A stretch of 64,000 nt of DNA from contig NZ_NESH01000001.1 in the NCBI RefSeq assembly GCF_003063355.1, positions 496,001 to 560,000 of the forward strand. Direction: 5' to 3'. The first letter of the stretch is position 1, and every line of letters begins with the position of its first letter. Of the stretch, positions 62,278-64,000 are shown in pieces. The notes under the pieces are model-generated. The model searched no databases and was not told the origin of the DNA. It saw nothing but the letters and a program-made list of their open reading frames with translations. The translations under genes and the position numbers were made by a program. This DNA comes from Limnohabitans sp. Bal53. GTDB taxonomy: Bacteria > Pseudomonadota > Gammaproteobacteria > Burkholderiales > Burkholderiaceae_C.

Positions 62278-64000
62278 TCACAGCACCACGTTGACCAAAC
62301 GGCCAGGGACCACAATCACCTTCTTGGGCACGGCACCAGCCGCTTGCTTGACGACGGCTTCATGGGCCAGGGCAGTGGTCTCGATCAGCGCTTTGTCGGC
62401 TGCAGCGGGCACCAAGATGGCACCACGCAACTTGCCGTTGATCTGCAGCATCAGCTCAATCTGGTCACGCTCCAGGGCCGACTCGTCCACAGTGGGCCAA
62501 GGCGCGTCGAGCAACTCGCCTGCAGCTTGAGCAAAACCCAGCTGCTGCCAGATTTCGTCGGTGATGTGTGGGCAAGCGGGGTAGAGCATGCGCATCAAAA
62601 GCGAGAGCCCTTCACACAGGGCGGCGGTGTCGCCTGCGCTGGCATCGGGCTTGAAGTCTTCCAGCGCGTTGAGCAGCTTCATGCAACCGGACACCACCGT
62701 GTTGTACTGCATGCGCTCATAGTCGTAACCCACTTGTTTGAGCACCAAATGCATTTCGCGGCGCAGCGCTTTGGCCGAGTCGCCCAATACAGCTTGGCTC
62801 AGATCTTGACCCGTGGCCGAGCGCAACAGCTCGTGGTGCTTGAAAGCAAAGTTCCAGACCCGGCGCAAAAAGCGGTAGCTGCCTTCCACGGCCGAGTCGT
62901 TCCACTCGAGCGTGACTTCGGGCGGCGCGGTGAACATGGTGTACAGACGTGCCGTGTCGGCGCCGTAGCGCTCGATCAGGTCTTGTGGGTCGACGCCGTT
63001 GTTCTTGGACTTGGACATGGTGCCCACGCCCTCGTAGTCGATGGCAGTACCCACCGGCAGGCGACCGTCGCCGCTGTCCGCTTCGTTCTTGAGCTTGGCG
63101 CCAATGACCTTGCCGGTCTCGTCCAGCACATGCTCCACGTCGTGTGGCCAGAAATAGTCCTTGCCACCCTTGGCCGTGCGGCGCGAGTAGATGTGGTTGA
63201 GCACCATGCCCTGCGTGAGCAGCTTGCTGAAGGGCTCATCGACCTTGACCAGGCCCAGGTCGCGCATGACCTTGGTCCAAAAGCGGGCGTACAGCAAGTG
63301 CAAGATGGCGTGCTCGATGCCACCAATGTACTGGTCCATCGGCATCCAGTAATCGGCACCATCGGCGACCATGGCTTGGTCATTCTTGGGGTCGCAATAG
63401 CGCATGAAATACCAGGACGAATCCACGAAGGTGTCCATGGTGTCGGTTTCGCGGCGGGCGGGCTTGCCACACACCGGGCAGGTCACCCCGGCGTGAAAGC
63501 CCTCGTGCTTGTGCAGCGGGTTGCCCGAGCCGTCGGGGATGCAGTCTTGCGGCAGCACCACGGGCAGGTCTTTTTCGGGCACCGGCACCGCGCCATGTTC
63601 GTCGCAATGGATGATCGGGATCGGCGTGCCCCAGTAGCGCTGGCGGCTCACGCCCCAATCGCGCAGACGCCAAGTGGTTTTCTTCTCGCCCAAGCCTTTG
63701 GCGGCCAGTAACTCGGCCACTTTGTAAACAGCGGCTTTTTGATTCAAACCGTCGAGTTCACCGGAGTTGATGCAGACGCCGTCTTTGGTGGCATACCACT
63801 CGGACCATGCGGTTGCATCGAAGACCTCAGAGGCCTTGGCTTTGCCTGCGTTGGGCAACGATGTTGAGCTTGCGTCTGAGGCGCCCGACGCAGGCGAAGA
63901 CAAGGCCGGGGCACGTGCAGCAACAACCTGCTTGATGGGCAATGCGTATTTCAAGGCAAACGCAAAGTCGCGCTCGTCATGTGCAGGCACACCCATCACG
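62278..64000 (-). CDS. leuS: leucyl-tRNA synthetase, C-terminal part
   Basis: The gene continues past the window end; the last 573 or so residues are visible. It covers the end of the editing domain, the returned catalytic core ([20 protein letters not shown]), the zinc-type [18 protein letters not shown], the KMSKS-type loop [13 protein letters not shown], the anticodon-binding domain and the C-terminal clamp domain ending in [12 protein letters not shown] Ser/Ala-rich insert (63829-63915) interrupts the sequence just before the core. It heads the leuS-lptE-holA run. Confidence 0.95.
   Translation of the reverse strand, partial: VMGVPAHDERDFAFALKYALPIKQVVAARAPALSSPASGASDASSTSLPNAGKAKASEVFDATAWSEWYATKDGVCINSGELDGLNQKAAVYKVAELLAAKGLGEKKTTWRLRDWGVSRQRYWGTPIPIIHCDEHGAVPVPEKDLPVVLPQDCIPDGSGNPLHKHEGFHAGVTCPVCGKPARRETDTMDTFVDSSWYFMRYCDPKNDQAMVADGADYWMPMDQYIGGIEHAILHLLYARFWTKVMRDLGLVKVDEPFSKLLTQGMVLNHIYSRRTAKGGKDYFWPHDVEHVLDETGKVIGAKLKNEADSGDGRLPVGTAIDYEGVGTMSKSKNNGVDPQDLIERYGADTARLYTMFTAPPEVTLEWNDSAVEGSYRFLRRVWNFAFKHHELLRSATGQDLSQAVLGDSAKALRREMHLVLKQVGYDYERMQYNTVVSGCMKLLNALEDFKPDASAGDTAALCEGLSLLMRMLYPACPHITDEIWQQLGFAQAAGELLDAPWPTVDESALERDQIELMLQINGKLRGAILVPAAADKALIETTALAHEAVVKQAAGAVPKKVIVVPGRLVNVVL

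Overview
The window looks like a chromosomal segment of a betaproteobacterium of the order Burkholderiales, most likely Comamonadaceae (Limnohabitans/Rhodoferax-like). This is inferred from the GC-rich coding DNA, the dusB-fis-purH order, the DUF3429 and DUF3460 proteins, the gshA variant and the complete BoxR-controlled aerobic benzoyl-CoA (box) pathway. Nothing in it looks like a phage, plasmid or large mobile island. No rRNA, tRNA or CRISPR was seen.

Layout. 0-2.3 kb: end of a TRAP uptake operon (dctP' Q M). 2.3-12.6 kb: housekeeping and scattered genes (DEAD-box helicase, PIN/RHH toxin-antitoxin pair, purH, fis, dusB, DedA-like protein, alpha/beta hydrolase, ychF, UbiH-like hydroxylase, DsbC-like protein, DUF3429), followed by a 36-bp tandem repeat array and an M61 peptidase. 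14.7-40.6 kb: an aromatic-acid catabolism region. It holds paaG-paaI-paaK with a PaaR-like operator, an enoyl-CoA hydratase, fdhD, a second TRAP operon fused to an amidase and a 57-aa membrane protein, an orphan histidine kinase, an NAD-type formate dehydrogenase (fdsA plus a NuoE-NuoF fusion), boxA, boxB, boxC, boxR, boxZ and a benzoate-CoA ligase. 40.6-64 kb: a heme-motif hybrid sensor kinase, then housekeeping genes (apbC, metG, sulP, DUF3460, scpA, a deleted panB, panC, ruvC, mtgA, a TonB-like gene, an RNase II family gene, an esterase, kup, gshA, proA, holA, lptE, leuS').

How it works together. The ligase makes benzoyl-CoA, BoxA/BoxB epoxidise it with O2, and BoxC opens the ring and releases formate. 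BoxZ oxidises the semialdehyde, and crotonase-type enzymes (PaaG, enoyl-CoA hydratase) can feed the product into the lower beta-ketoadipyl-CoA route. The formate dehydrogenase genes start 6 bp after boxA, so the formate made by BoxC can be turned into NADH by the same transcription unit, and fdhD nearby supplies its maturation factor. BoxR has three TGCA-N6-TGCA sites at the two promoters it should control.

Most unusual signals: (1) three long palindromes between boxB and boxA with a shared central core and compensatory changes in their arms; (2) REP-like repeats translated in frame as a roughly 175-residue tail on the formate dehydrogenase diaphorase subunit; (3) panB with an apparent in-frame internal deletion just upstream of an intact panC. 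Start codons were re-chosen where upstream sequence or family length argued for it.
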